Source of the DNA: Botryosphaeria dothidea
Lineage: Eukaryota; Ascomycota; Dothideomycetes; Botryosphaeriales; Botryosphaeriaceae
DNA: 64,000 nucleotides
NCBI GenBank assembly: GCA_011503125.2
Contig: WWBZ02000011.1
Location: 682,001 to 746,000 of the forward strand
Reading direction: 5' to 3'
The first letter of the stretch is position 1. Each line of letters opens with the position of its first letter. The position numbers and the translations under genes are program-made. The notes below the pieces were generated by a model. It saw only the letters and a program-made list of their open reading frames with translations. It did no database searches and was not told the DNA's origin. Shown piece after piece: positions 53,620-63,907 of this stretch.

Positions 53620-55166
53620 GGTCGAGGTTGTAAAACGAGTGTCTCCGTGAAGGGGATTTGTGAAGATTTTGTTTCTGATGCGGGTATATATATAGCCTGC
53701 TATGGCGGGCTTCTAACGGTGTGTTCAGTTTGCCTGTGTTCAGTTGGACAAGTAGGTGTCGTACACCTACGCCGGCATCCCTGGAGAGCGTCATGGTATC
53801 ACTCGAAACGGTATAGGCTCTTCAACGGGGCGGCTCTTTCCCACCCGCAGCGGATCTGGAGCCGGGGCGAAACGCCGATCCCGCAATTACGCAACAGTGC
53901 CGTCGATCAATCTGGGGTTCTGACATTTGCATCCGTTTCGACTGGTTGTTGGTGGTGCGCAGGTGACGGCGATCTGCGATGACGTCTGGGACGCTTGTGA
54001 TCTGCGTGGGGTGCATCGGAACGTGTGGCGTGAGGCTTGTTCGGACTACGCTTCTTGCCGGACGACCTTTGCTGTAAACAAACTTCTGGACAAGGCAATG
54101 CGGTCGTTTTGGGACACGGCTACTAAGCACTAAATGTATTGAAATGCTTGTTTCTGAAATTCATCGAAGCACCACCATGTCTTTGGTAGAAGCGAAGACA
54201 CACTTGTCATTGTGAGTTCGCACCATTCTTTGCTTTCACCCGAGTAATCCAATTGATTTCGTCAAATTAATGTGCATCGATAGGAAATAATTTGGAAGTC
54301 AATGTCGATTCTTCTTCCACAGGTATGCTACCAATCCTGGCTATCGTGATCTTGCTTTAACAGCGCCTCAACTTTGGCACGAAACAAGCTCTGAGTCAAG
54401 TTCCCTCATTGAGGCACAGTAATATTTACATTCTCTTTGGCCTCCTCTGCTCTTCAACCAACTCTACTGCTGCATCCTTTCACGACGAATCTGGTCCCAG
54501 CCTTCCTGATCAATAACATCATTGACCTGCCATAGCTACTCAACAATTCACACCGCACAGTGAGGAACCGATTCAATACCTTCGCCAGATCAAGGCAGTA
54601 GCGTGCTCCTTGCATCAAGAGCAGCCCGCTAACACTGTCAAGACATGACTGTCTTAATTGCGCTGTGGATGCTGATGAAAGATGCGACTCACTTCGCATT
54701 TGCGGAAGACAGCATGAAAAGTTCTCGGCTTACTTCATGCCTTTGAGACCAGGGTGTGTAAATACTGCTTGAGTTCTTTGCACTTGCTGGTCAAGTTTAT
54801 GCAGATAGCCGAAGATCCAGTTTTCTCACCTGCAGAGAGACTTCCAGACCAGTCAAATGAAAGTACTCCGGCATGCAATGGTAGACCGAGTCCCTGGATG
54901 AATGTCGTTCCTGAGTTCCCAATGGAAGCTTCTCGCACATGTGGTTTAGTACTTGCGGCCGGCATCGCGGGGCAACAGGCAACCCAGCACGCGTGCCTTC
55001 CTCCGTTTGCAACTTGTCTTGGCGCGCCCACCTTGGGGTAACAAACTTCGCGACCGTGTTCTGCACATCGCCTCCTCTTCCCTCTTCCTCTGAGGCCCAT
55101 AACGCAGTATTTTCTCCACCCGAGTCGCCCAGCCTTTGTTCCGTGAGTTTCGCCCTGCGAGCCAGC
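53620..55166. other. Intergenic 1.5 kb upstream of the ankyrin/AAA+ gene
   Basis: No supported gene. Minus frames 55226-54735 and 54130-53822 lack domains and overlap other frames. From about 54950 the + strand becomes C/T-rich, a likely leader. Confidence 0.4.
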
Positions 55167-57533
55167 ATGCCGCGCCGTCGCCCTGTTGCCTCCCGGTCTC
55201 AGGACCCAAAGTTCCTTTGGATGCATAGTAAGCCCAATTGCTGAGTTCAGCTACTTCTGACGATAACCGCATGCCGCAGGGGAAGTGCAGTGCTACGCCC
55301 AGAGCTGGATCGACTACGCGAAAGACTGTGAGACCAAAGCCAGTACGCCCAAAGCGGTTGCACCCAACAACCGGTCCCAGAGCTGGGTCAGCTTCGCCAA
55401 AGACTGTGAGACCAAAACGAGCGCAGCCGACAATCCGTTTCAGCTTAACGTTGCTCCCCGTACTCCACACCAGCCCGTGGCCTCGGTGAAGTCGCCGCCG
55501 CCGTCTACTGCTCCATCCACCACTGTCCGTAGCCCTGAGTCCAAGCAAGACCAGCCGTTTTCGACGATGGTCGGCCAGCAAGCCAACCAAGGTGTCCCCC
55601 GTCGGCCTGGAGAGACTTCGCCTCAGAGCACGCTGCCAAATAGGCCTACTCCGGAGACCGAAGGTACTGAGAACATGGCTGCCGATTTCGAGCCCCTCGA
55701 TCTCCCAGCCCTCCCGACTCCCAACCTGGACGTGAACGAGGCCCTAGCCAGCGTTGCCTTCAAGCGCTTCAACATCGACACCGTCTGCGCTGCGCTCCAG
55801 AACAATTGCTCCATGAAGAGCCTCACGGAGTACCTCGGTACCTACAAGCCTGAGGGAGTCAAGGAAAAGATAAACCTAAAGGTAGTCGGTCGTGCGTCCC
55901 CGATCTTCTATGCGATTGAATACGCCATCAAGAACAACAGCCTGCAGCCGATCGAATTGATGCTTGAGTACGGTGCCGACCCCGACGCTTGCGTTACAAC
56001 CAAGAACCAGCCCTGCAACATTACTGTCCTTGCTTTCGCCATCATTAGCGCCAGCAGGAAGCTGAAGGATTCTCTGGAAATCATCAAGCTGCTCTTGTCG
56101 AGAGGTGCTAAGCCGAGTCTTACCCCGGTTGCGCTTAATCAGAACGCTGCCCCTGTCGCTTATTGGTCCAAAATCTGCCATGAAGCCGTTAACGTTTCCC
56201 ACGCCTATTTTCTGCAGCGCTCCCAGAAGTTTGATGCGTTTCCTGGAGGCCTGAAGAAGCAGCTGGCCATTGTGTACGGCTTGCTTGACCTTCTTACCAT
56301 TGATCACTACCTTGTTGGACAGAAATATGCTCTGAAGCTTGTAAAGGATTCTGTGTTCTCTCACATTGCCACCAACAGCCAGTACCCGCTGGTAATGGCT
56401 TTTGCCGGCCCCTCTGGTCACGGCAAGACTGAGATGGCTTCTCAGATGGGCAAACTCCTATCGCTTGAGATCACTATTGTAGACTGCACCCATATGAAGC
56501 ACGACACTGATCTCTTCGGCTCCCGCAACGGCTACAAGCGTTCTGAAGAGGGCACCCAGCTCAACAACTTCCTGGCAAAGCATGATGGAGAGAGCGCTGT
56601 TGTCTTTCTCGACGAGTTCGACAAGACTCCCCAGGAGATCCGCCACTCGCTGCTGCTGATCTGCGATTCTGGTATGTTCATCCTTGAATCAATCTCCAAC
56701 TCCATGTGTGAACCAAGCCTGACTTGTTCAGGTGCTTATCAAGATCGCCGCAACAACAAGGAGGTTGACTGTTCTAAGATTCTTTGGGTTCTCGCTACGA
56801 ACTTGGGTGATTGGCAGATCAAGAGCTTCTATGAGCACGAGCTAGAGCACGACTCGAATACCGACCTATCGATCGAGCCTCTCCAGCAAGAGCTCATTGA
56901 AATGTTCAAGGATTACTTCGGTGTAAGTTTTAGCGTCCCATTCCTCACTTAAACAGTGATAACTTACCTTTAAAGCCGCCCTTCACCGGGCGCATTGATG
57001 TCGTAGTTCCGTTCCTTCCTTTCACAGAGATTGAGCAGTGCGTCATGGCTCATAGTCTGCTTATGAAGCTTGTAGACGAGTTTCGTCTTCCTATTGATTG
57101 CCGCCCGGCAGTCAAGCGCTACATCGGCCACTCGTACCTAGACATCGGCGACGGCATTGAGCTGTCCCAGCACATCGCCAAGACCTGCTACAATCCAGAG
57201 CTTGGCGCCCGCTCCCTCAAGCGTGGCATCGAGGAGCTCAAACGCAAGTTCGTGATGGCCTACTGCGAGGAACACCCCATGGAAGTTACGGAGGATGTCA
57301 ATGTGCAGCCCGTCAGGAACTTCCGCGCACAAGTCCGTCGCAAGATGGACGGCAAGAGTGACATCATTGTAATGTACCAGGGCATGGACACAGCCATTCC
57401 CGGCGGCAATGGTGTTGCAGTGGAGGTCACTGAGGGTGCGGCTGCCCAGGAGTATGACTCGGATGACCTGAGCTCGGTTGACAACGATGACGACAGGTTT
57501 CTCCGTGACATCTCCCCCATTCAGTACTACTAG
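55167..57533 (+). CDS. Ankyrin-repeat AAA+ ATPase with ClpB-type (AAA-2) domain
   Basis: Exons 55167-55227, 55280-56671, 56732-56922 and 56976-57533 give 733 aa. After a basic start (MPRRRPVASRSQ) a 15-residue motif occurs twice (QSWIDYAKDCETKAS and QSWVSFAKDCETKTS). A Pro/Ser/Thr-rich linker follows, then ankyrin-like repeats (ASPIFYAIEYAIKN, IELMLEYGADPDA, IIKLLLSRGAKPS), then one AAA+ module: Walker A G397-T404 (GPSGHGKT), pore-loop-like GYKRSEEGTQL at 438-448, Walker B VVFLDEFDK (461-469), sensor 1 ILWVLATNLG and ClpB-type small domain NPELGARSLKRGIEELKRKF. The tail is acidic. A single ClpB-like ring behind ankyrins resembles the layout of metazoan mitochondrial CLPB/SKD3, but there is no clear presequence. 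Disaggregase activity is inference. Confidence 0.88.
55300..55422 (+). repeat. Two-copy 78-nt-period repeat encoding QSW..AKDCETK motif
   Basis: Copy 1 at 55300-55344 and copy 2 at 55378-55422 within exon 2 of the ankyrin/AAA+ gene; 11 of 15 encoded residues are identical, period 26 codons. Confidence 0.85.
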
Positions 57534-58266
57534 GTGCCGACGAGCTTAGCTCATCGCCTCCGGACACAATCTCTAGGTGTGGATACACATCCTTGATTAG
57601 CTTTCTTGCATATTGCACGTAGGGAAGGCTCTTTCTTCTCAAGAAATGGGGAAATGGAGGAATAGCAATGTCTAAGAAGGTACTGGTTGGTTTCACTGAT
57701 GATGATCAGATAAGTCACGCCTGACTCTCATGGGCATTGGTTACAGACTTCGAGAATAGCCGTAATAAAATGCGCTGATGCAATTATCTGGTTCCATTTT
57801 GCATGGGTGTGAACGAAGAAACCGGAGCGATAAAGTACAGATGAACAACACATCCGATAGTCAACGGTCTTCGTTGAACAGACACCTGCACGTGGGTAGT
57901 CGAAGCAGTCGTCCGGACGTAAATGTATTTTGATTCCACTGACAATGCCATCCGGACGAATGCTTCTACTCCCCATGGTGGCCCCGACATGGGCTGAATC
58001 TAGCCATGTGCATATATTCGCTGCTTTCTGGCATTGAAGGCGCTATGGGCATGCTCTGTTTACTGTGAATCCTCTTCTTCTAACTCCCCCCTTGATTTCC
58101 CCTGATGTATGATATACCTAAAAAGCAAACGCCAGACGCTATGAAAGCACAGCCAGAGATTCCCATCCGTGAAACGTCCCGTCATTAGATACGCCCGCAC
58201 TCACCTCTTTCCATGGTGTCGAGGCTGTCTTTTTTTTCTCTCCCATTACTTCCCTTCGCCAACGTC
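57534..58266. other. Intergenic between convergent genes
   Basis: 3' flanks of the ankyrin/AAA+ gene (+) and CSN4 (-). Short frames only. Confidence 0.4.
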
Positions 58267-59541
58267 TCAAACCACCATCGTTTTTGCATAGAATTCGGGA
58301 TGCTGGCTCTGGACCATCGTCGTCACGCGCTCCACCTCCTCAGCCAGGTTCCGGACATTGTCGTCCCACTTGCGCAGCTCACCACCGACGACCCGCTCGA
58401 GGTGGCCCGTCTTGCGGTGGCCGGACCCTTCGCCCTCGAAGTAGATGTAGCGGGCGATCTGGTCGATGTAGCCCGCGAGGCGGCCCTGCTCGATCATGCC
58501 GGCGGCGTACGCCTCGGCACGGTCGGCGTCGTCGACGTTGAGCAGCTCGGCCAGCTGGTCGATGCCGATGTTGGCGTAGAGGCGGGAGGCGGCGAGCAGG
58601 TTGTGCTCGAGGACGGCCTTGTCGAGGACGGTGGCGCCGTCGGCGGTCGTGGCGAGCTGGTGCGGCTGCAGCTTGTCGGCGAAGGCGGCGACCTCGGGCG
58701 CGGCGAGCAGGCGGTCGAGGAAGATCTTCTCGAGCATGCCGTACTCGTCGACCTGGCCGGCGCGGTCGTCCTTGTAGAGGCGCGCGAGCGTGCGGGCGCG
58801 CTGCGGGCCGGCGGGCGCGAGCACGGCGCAGATGATGGCGGCCGAGAGGGCGCGCAGGCGCTCTTCCTCGTCGATGATGGGCTCGCTGCTGATCTGGTGG
58901 TAGGCGGCGCTGGCATCGAGGAAGCTGCGCTGCGAGTCGTGGATGCGGGCTTGCGAGAATTGGAACTGCAGGCGGGTGGTCTTGTCGACGACGCCGTGGA
59001 GGACGTTCTTGACGCGGTTGAGGTAGGTCATGGCCGAGGTCGGGTCGTCCTCCTCGAGGTAGCAGCGCACGATGCGGATCCAGACCGCGGCTTTGTCGTC
59101 GGCCGAGATGGTGCGCTGCGACGAGTCGAGCGGGATGGCCTGCAGGATCTTGGCCGACGCGATGAAGTCCTCGTTTTCCTGGTATGCGTCCGCGAGGATC
59201 TCCTTGATTGCCGTGTCTTGCTCTTCGTAGGAGACGACTTTGGGCGCCAGCAGCTCCAGCGCCCGCGTGCCCACCTCGACCTTCACGTCGGCATCCTTGA
59301 GGTCGCGGAAGCGGAGGACGAAGGACGCGAGCAGCGGCCGCGATGCTACAATGCCGAAAGTGTCACCTAGCAGTGATTCTACGTATGCAATGAGGTTCGG
59401 GGCGAGAGTGTCGGAGGCGGAGGTGTCGATGATCTTGGCGAGCAGTTCGTTGTAGCCGGCGGCCTTGGAGGCGGCGGCGGACGATTCGAGCTCCTGCAGA
59501 GCTGCGATGACTTCGGCGGAGGCGAGCGTGTCCGGATTCAT
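58267..59541 (-). CDS. CSN4: COP9 signalosome subunit 4
   Basis: PCI-domain subunit of the COP9 signalosome, which removes NEDD8 from cullins. Single exon, 424 aa from ATG at 59541 (MNPDTLASAEVIAALQELES); frame upstream is open but starts at GTG and is unlike the family. TPR-like helices include KVEVGTRALELLAPKVVSYE and WIRIVRCYLEEDDPTSAMTY. The PCI region follows: LEKIFLDRLLAAPEVAAFAD, VLEHNLLAASRLYANIGIDQ, LAELLNVDDADRAEAYAAGM, then YIDQIARYIYFEGEG. The C-terminal helix (RKWDDNVRNLAEEVERVTTM) is typical. The GC content is very high (G/C-ending codons). Shares a 336-bp promoter with TFG2. Confidence 0.95.
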   Translation of the reverse strand: MNPDTLASAEVIAALQELESSAAASKAAGYNELLAKIIDTSASDTLAPNLIAYVESLLGDTFGIVASRPLLASFVLRFRDLKDADVKVEVGTRALELLAPKVVSYEEQDTAIKEILADAYQENEDFIASAKILQAIPLDSSQRTISADDKAAVWIRIVRCYLEEDDPTSAMTYLNRVKNVLHGVVDKTTRLQFQFSQARIHDSQRSFLDASAAYHQISSEPIIDEEERLRALSAAIICAVLAPAGPQRARTLARLYKDDRAGQVDEYGMLEKIFLDRLLAAPEVAAFADKLQPHQLATTADGATVLDKAVLEHNLLAASRLYANIGIDQLAELLNVDDADRAEAYAAGMIEQGRLAGYIDQIARYIYFEGEGSGHRKTGHLERVVGGELRKWDDNVRNLAEEVERVTTMVQSQHPEFYAKTMVV

Positions 59542-59877
59542 GATGGCTTGGCGGGATTGTGGGCGAGACTGCGCAGGAAGATGGAGGGGTAGGTATTGGG
59601 AAGTAGTGGCGGATGGAAGCTTGGACCGGAGGCAACAGCACAGAGCTCCGAGCAGCTGGGTGGGTCCCTTGGAGCCGCAGGCAGACGTGCAGCTTGGCAT
59701 GACGAGAGGGTGCGCTTGTTCCGCCTCCGCAAACCACACAACCCCATCCCTCGCACCACGCGCCCCGATCCACCCAACCCCGCCAACTAGCAGGTACCAT
59801 AGACGCCCCAGGAACAGTAGCGACCCGCCCGTCTGTTTGCGCCGCGCTTGCCGGCGCTCCTCTCACCCGCGCCCGCC
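59542..59877. promoter_or_regulatory. Bidirectional promoter, CSN4 / TFG2
   Basis: 336 bp between opposite ATGs; a C/A-rich leader precedes TFG2 (about 59720-59877). Confidence 0.5.
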
Positions 59878-61007
59878 ATGAACGGAGTCAAGATGGAGGT
59901 CGATCCTCAGGTGAAGCCCGACCCGGACCTCAAGTCGCCCAGCGGCTTCGCAGACGTCGACGACATGTACGAGGATACCGGCGAGCTCAACATCCCACCC
60001 GATTTCCCTGACCGCTCCGTGTGGTTGACGCGCGTGCCGAAGTGGCTATGGGAGGTGCTGTCAAAGGTCGAGAACGACGACGAGATTGAGATTGGTCGAG
60101 TTGTTGAATGGAAGGAAGGCAATGAGATCAAGGTGCGCTCGGAGAGCTCATTGCGAAGCACATTGGAGCATGGCGCTGATATGTGAGGCTTGCGCAGACG
60201 AAGCTCCAGTTACGGCAGACGGTGCCGGAATTCACAGACTTTCCCAAGGAATATAAGCTCAACGTCACCAATCCAAAGCCCATCAACGAATTTGTCTTCT
60301 CCGAAAAGGACCTAGAGGGCTACAACCCCAACGCCTACAAGCGGCCAGGACGGCAAAACCAGCATAGCAGCTTCGGCGCAGGCGGCGTGAAAGACGGCCG
60401 GGTTGACAAGTGGTGGAACAAAGGCGGCGGCCGCAACGGCAGGAAGCAGCCCATCCCCAAGCACACGACGCTCGTCGCCCGCTCCAACCTCGACGTCAAT
60501 TGCATCCCCGTCGACAACGCCGAGCTGGCGCGCTGGCGCCTGCGCCAGAACAAGAAGACGGAGCAGGCCAGCAACCGTCTGGTGCTCGAGAACAACCTGC
60601 ACGAGCTCACCCGCCTCATCGGCGGCACTGGCCCTGCCGGCAACCCGACCATCGATATCCAGGCCACCAAGGCCAAGCCCAAGTCCCAGGACAACAAGTT
60701 CGCCCGCATCCCGCAGAACCAGCTGCTCGACATGCTGCTCAAGCTCTTCCAGGAGTACAAGTACTGGCCTATTAAGGCCCTCAAGGACCGCACCCGCCAG
60801 CCCGAGGCCTACCTCCGCGAGACGCTGTCCAAGATCGCCACCCTCGTCCGCACCGGCCAGTTCGCCAACACGTGGATGCTTAACAAGGACGCCGAGGAGA
60901 GCAATTACCTCGCGAACCTGGAGGACGTCAAGGATGAGATGGCGCCTGAGCCAGAGTTTGGCGAGGACGACGATGAGGGTGACGAGGAGATGGAGGATGC
61001 GCTGTGA
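59878..61007 (+). CDS. TFG2: Transcription initiation factor TFIIF beta subunit
   Basis: Small TFIIF subunit (RAP30 homologue) of the RNA polymerase II pre-initiation complex. Exons 59878-60132 and 60198-61007 (354 aa), joined at a codon boundary; the 65-nt intron has GCTGAT and ends GCGCAG. Landmarks: SVWLTRVPKWLWEVLSKVEN (dimerisation domain start), PKHTTLVARSNLDVNCIPVD, NKFARIPQNQLLDMLLKLFQ and EYKYWPIKALKDRTRQPEAY with LRETLSKIATLVRTGQFANT, which is the C-terminal winged helix. The acidic end EGDEEMEDAL is usual in fungi. Confidence 0.95.
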
Positions 61008-61626
61008 GATTTCTCTCTCCTTAATAGACGGAGGTACGGGGTTTGGGGGATGCTCTTTCATTACTGTTGCATGGAACGGCGTACGGAAAGTCTCATCGAA
61101 GCAATGGGAGGGGAAACTATCAATGCGGGTCTACTACGTTATCTGATTTCGTTGCTTTCAGGAGAAGACCTATTTGCCAAAAAAGGGCAAGATACACTGC
61201 CGTCTGCTTTTTGGGGACCAGGCAGCGTGTATTATTTTATCAGAAGCCTTTCTCAAATACCCATTGCTATGAATGGAAAGACCCATTGATATGAATGGAA
61301 AGATTTCATTAACTTTTGCTATGCCGGTGCCAATATGTCCAGATGATCCATATGAGACTGATTTAACCGATCCAGAAATTGGTTTGAGCATGACAATCAA
61401 GATTGTGAAGCCATTTTTCATTCTTTTTCCTGTGCCAGTCTCCCCATAGTCCTAGCAAAAATTCCACACTACAATGAACCGCACGTCTTTTTTCTCGATT
61501 GCAGCAAAGTCGGTATCAAATCGTCCTTCTTCAGGACGCTGTCGATGATTTTGTTCCCAATTTACCCATTGATCCGTAACGCCAAGCAATGCTACCAGGG
61601 TCCTCCTCTGGATGTCGGCGTCGATA
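61008..61626. other. Intergenic between convergent genes
   Basis: 3' flanks of TFG2 (+) and NSA2 (-). Holds a 22-nt tandem duplication at 61260-61303; otherwise AT-rich with nothing recognisable. Confidence 0.45.
61260..61303 (+). repeat. 22-nt tandem duplication
   Basis: Two adjacent 22-nt copies (61260-61281 and 61282-61303), each beginning CCCATTG and ending GAATGGAAAGA, differing at one base (C versus A at copy position 8). Confidence 0.85.
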
Positions 61627-62755
61627 TTAGACAAGGAGGACGGCGTTCAAGCAGCCGTCATTCTCGGGGTTGTTCGTGATCTGTTGGACAGCATTAATAC
61701 ATAATTTAACGAAAAAGTTCTTTCAATAGAACATACCTGTGCCCATCTTCCCCAAACGACCTTGCCCGTAGTCGTCGTCAGTCCGAGATCGCTCACGTTG
61801 ACCTAGACGCTCATGTTAGCCTCTGTTTTGAGTGTGGAAACGATAGCTGTTCTTGAACTTACCTCGATGATAGTACCGCGCTTGATAGGGAAACAAGAGT
61901 TAGTAGATTGTCATATGTTCAGTAGGGTGGACGTACGGTCAGGACACCGAGTTGAGTGTAGAGCGGGTTCGACGGGTTCTTCTTGACGCTGATGATCTGG
62001 TTTTTGTTCATCAGCTAACATATCGACAACGGTGACCTCGAAAAACATACAGGTAGTTGGACCTAGGAAAGGTACTCATGTTAGCGTTCTTCATTTTTTT
62101 GCGATTGAAGCAGGATCTTGGAACTTACAGTGACGCCGAGTTCAGGGTGCGTGACGTTCGCTTTCTTTATGAGAATTAGTATTGAGCGTTCGTACTTTGA
62201 TGAGAGTGCGTTTACCTTATAGCGAAGGCCCATAGGACGAATAAATCTCTCGAACTTGACGGGTCTGCGGGTAAAGTCGTTGCCGACAAAGGTCGGCTTC
62301 GTGATGACTCGTTTCCAAGCCTTCTTATGTGTTTTCTTTCCCGTGGATACGACTTTGAACATCTCCTCTTCGCTGACACCCTTGACTTTTGGAATTGGAA
62401 CGGAGAACTTTGCCGCCTTCTCGGACCTCTTATTCTTTATCTGTTGTGACAGCGCCTTTGCGTTGTTCTGATCACTACGGTCGAGGAGGTACTGAGGGAC
62501 GGGCGTCTTCGAGGGCTCGGCGCTGTCGGCAGACTTGACGTTCTTCTGTTCCTTTTGGCGGATCTGCTTCTTCATCTGGATCTTCTCCTTCCTCCTCTTC
62601 TCAGCAAACTGCTTCGCACGCAGGCCGCGCAGGTTCTGGGCCTTTGCTGAGCTCTCGTGGCCCTCTCTCGCCAGTCTCTTCCTCTTGCGCTCTTCATAGT
62701 CGAACCTTCTGCCCTTTTCCTTCCGGAATCGGTCCATGTAATCATGTTGTGGCAT
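61627..62755 (-). CDS. NSA2: Ribosome biogenesis protein NSA2, seven exons with 12-nt and 18-nt microexons
   Basis: Pre-60S assembly factor needed for 27SB rRNA processing. Exons 62755-62216, 62164-62129, 62062-62051 (12 nt, V-Q-L-P), 61996-61937, 61880-61863 (18 nt, R-G-T-I-I-E), 61802-61737 and 61680-61627 sum to 786 nt, 261 aa, the length of yeast NSA2. Exon 1 carries [20 protein letters not shown], a Lys/Arg-rich body and [10 protein letters not shown]. The small exons rebuild the conserved C-terminal beta-barrel: [59 protein letters not shown] and [17 protein letters not shown]. Every exon is a whole number of codons (all introns phase 0), and introns are 51-66 nt. Divergent from the bL21m gene. 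Confidence 0.95.
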
Positions 62756-63160
62756 CACGGCGGATAGTTGAGCAGCCGCTGAAGGATTTCACGTAGAAAA
62801 GTTGACGAAGTTGGAGTTGCGGCGGGGCGGATGGAACAACAGCAGCTGAAGGGTTTCACACGGAATCCGAGAATCGTTCTCAGGACAGTAGACTGTATGT
62901 CCAGGAAGATCCGCGCCGGTTGAGTCGAATTGTTGGGTGGCGTGGACTCGGGAGTCGCTGTGATGCTTGCCGGCGGCAAAAAAGTTGAAGTTGCGGCGCG
63001 ACAGACCGGGGTCCAGGGTCTGCAAGCAGGCGGGAAAAAAGTAGGGCCGTAGCCAGATTCTCTGGCACTCCCGCGGCCGTTGATCCAGCACGACTTCCGC
63101 AGAGCGCCAGTCCAGCGCAATTGCCGCCTCGTCCACGCGCCGCAGGCTTCCAGATCCATC
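62756..63160. promoter_or_regulatory. Bidirectional promoter, NSA2 / mitochondrial bL21
   Basis: 405 bp between opposite ATGs of two ribosome-related genes. No gene supported inside; minus frames over it start at non-ATG codons or lack domains. Confidence 0.5.
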
Positions 63161-63907
63161 ATGCTGTCCCGGTCGGTAATACGGCGTTCCGTCCTGGGCG
63201 CCAATTCCCCGTTGCCCTCCGCATGCGCGCGGTCCGTCCGCGCCCGCCCGCTATCCACCGTCTCGCACACCCTCGAGCCGGGCAACGTGCCCGACGAGCT
63301 CATCAGATCCGGCGCCCACGAGACCGCCGAGCCCGCAAGAAGGCCGGCCGACGCCTCATCACCCCGCGCACCCTCCTCCGCCTCGCCACTGCCCCCGCCA
63401 ACCGCCGAAGCGCCCTCGCAGGCCAACACGCCTCTCGCCGACTCTGTCCGCGAGCTGCTGCCGCTGCTGCAGGCGCAGAAGCCGCACTACATCACCGCCC
63501 ACGTCCACGCGAAGCCGTACCTCCTCACCGCCGGCGACACGCTGCGCCTGCCGTTCCTCATGCACGACGTCAAGCCCGGCGACGTGCTCCGCCTCAACCG
63601 CGCCTCCATCCTCGGAAGCAGGGACTTCACGCTCCGCGCGCCGGCGCCGATGAAGGGGACGAGGGAGCGCCCCGGGACTATCATGCAGTACTTGGACGAC
63701 AGGTTGTTTGTGTGCAGGGCGACCGTAGTGGGCGTGGAGAGCGAGCCGATGCGGGTGAAGGAGAAGACGAAGAGGAGGAATAGGCACACTAAGCATGTGA
63801 AGAGCAAGCATCGGTATACTGTGTTGAGGATTACGGAGTTGACGGTTAAGACGCCGGAGGAGATCGAGGCGGAGAACGCGAAAGCCAAGAGCGCAATTGT
63901 GGCGTAA
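63161..63907 (+). CDS. MRPL49: Mitochondrial large-subunit ribosomal protein bL21m
   Basis: Single exon, 248 aa from ATG at 63161. The N terminus MLSRSVIRRSVLGANSPLPS with CARSVRARPLST is an Arg/Ser mitochondrial presequence. A Pro/Ala/Ser-rich linker of about 60 residues precedes the bL21 fold: YITAHVHAKPYLLTAGDTLR, LPFLMHDVKPGDVLRLNRAS, then VCRATVVGVESEPMRVKEKT, KRRNRHTKHVKSKHRYTVLR and ITELTVKTPEEIE. The KxKRRxxxxKHxKxKHRYT block is the L21 signature (family form RRKxxRxxxGHRQxxT). The linker makes it longer than bacterial L21 (about 100 aa), as usual in fungi. Confidence 0.92.
   Translation: MLSRSVIRRSVLGANSPLPSACARSVRARPLSTVSHTLEPGNVPDELIRSGAHETAEPARRPADASSPRAPSSASPLPPPTAEAPSQANTPLADSVRELLPLLQAQKPHYITAHVHAKPYLLTAGDTLRLPFLMHDVKPGDVLRLNRASILGSRDFTLRAPAPMKGTRERPGTIMQYLDDRLFVCRATVVGVESEPMRVKEKTKRRNRHTKHVKSKHRYTVLRITELTVKTPEEIEAENAKAKSAIVA

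Noticed and set aside
58213..59370. 385-codon + frame
   Set aside because: Exact antisense shadow of CSN4; its Val/Leu/Asp/Gly-rich content comes from GC-biased codons of the real gene.
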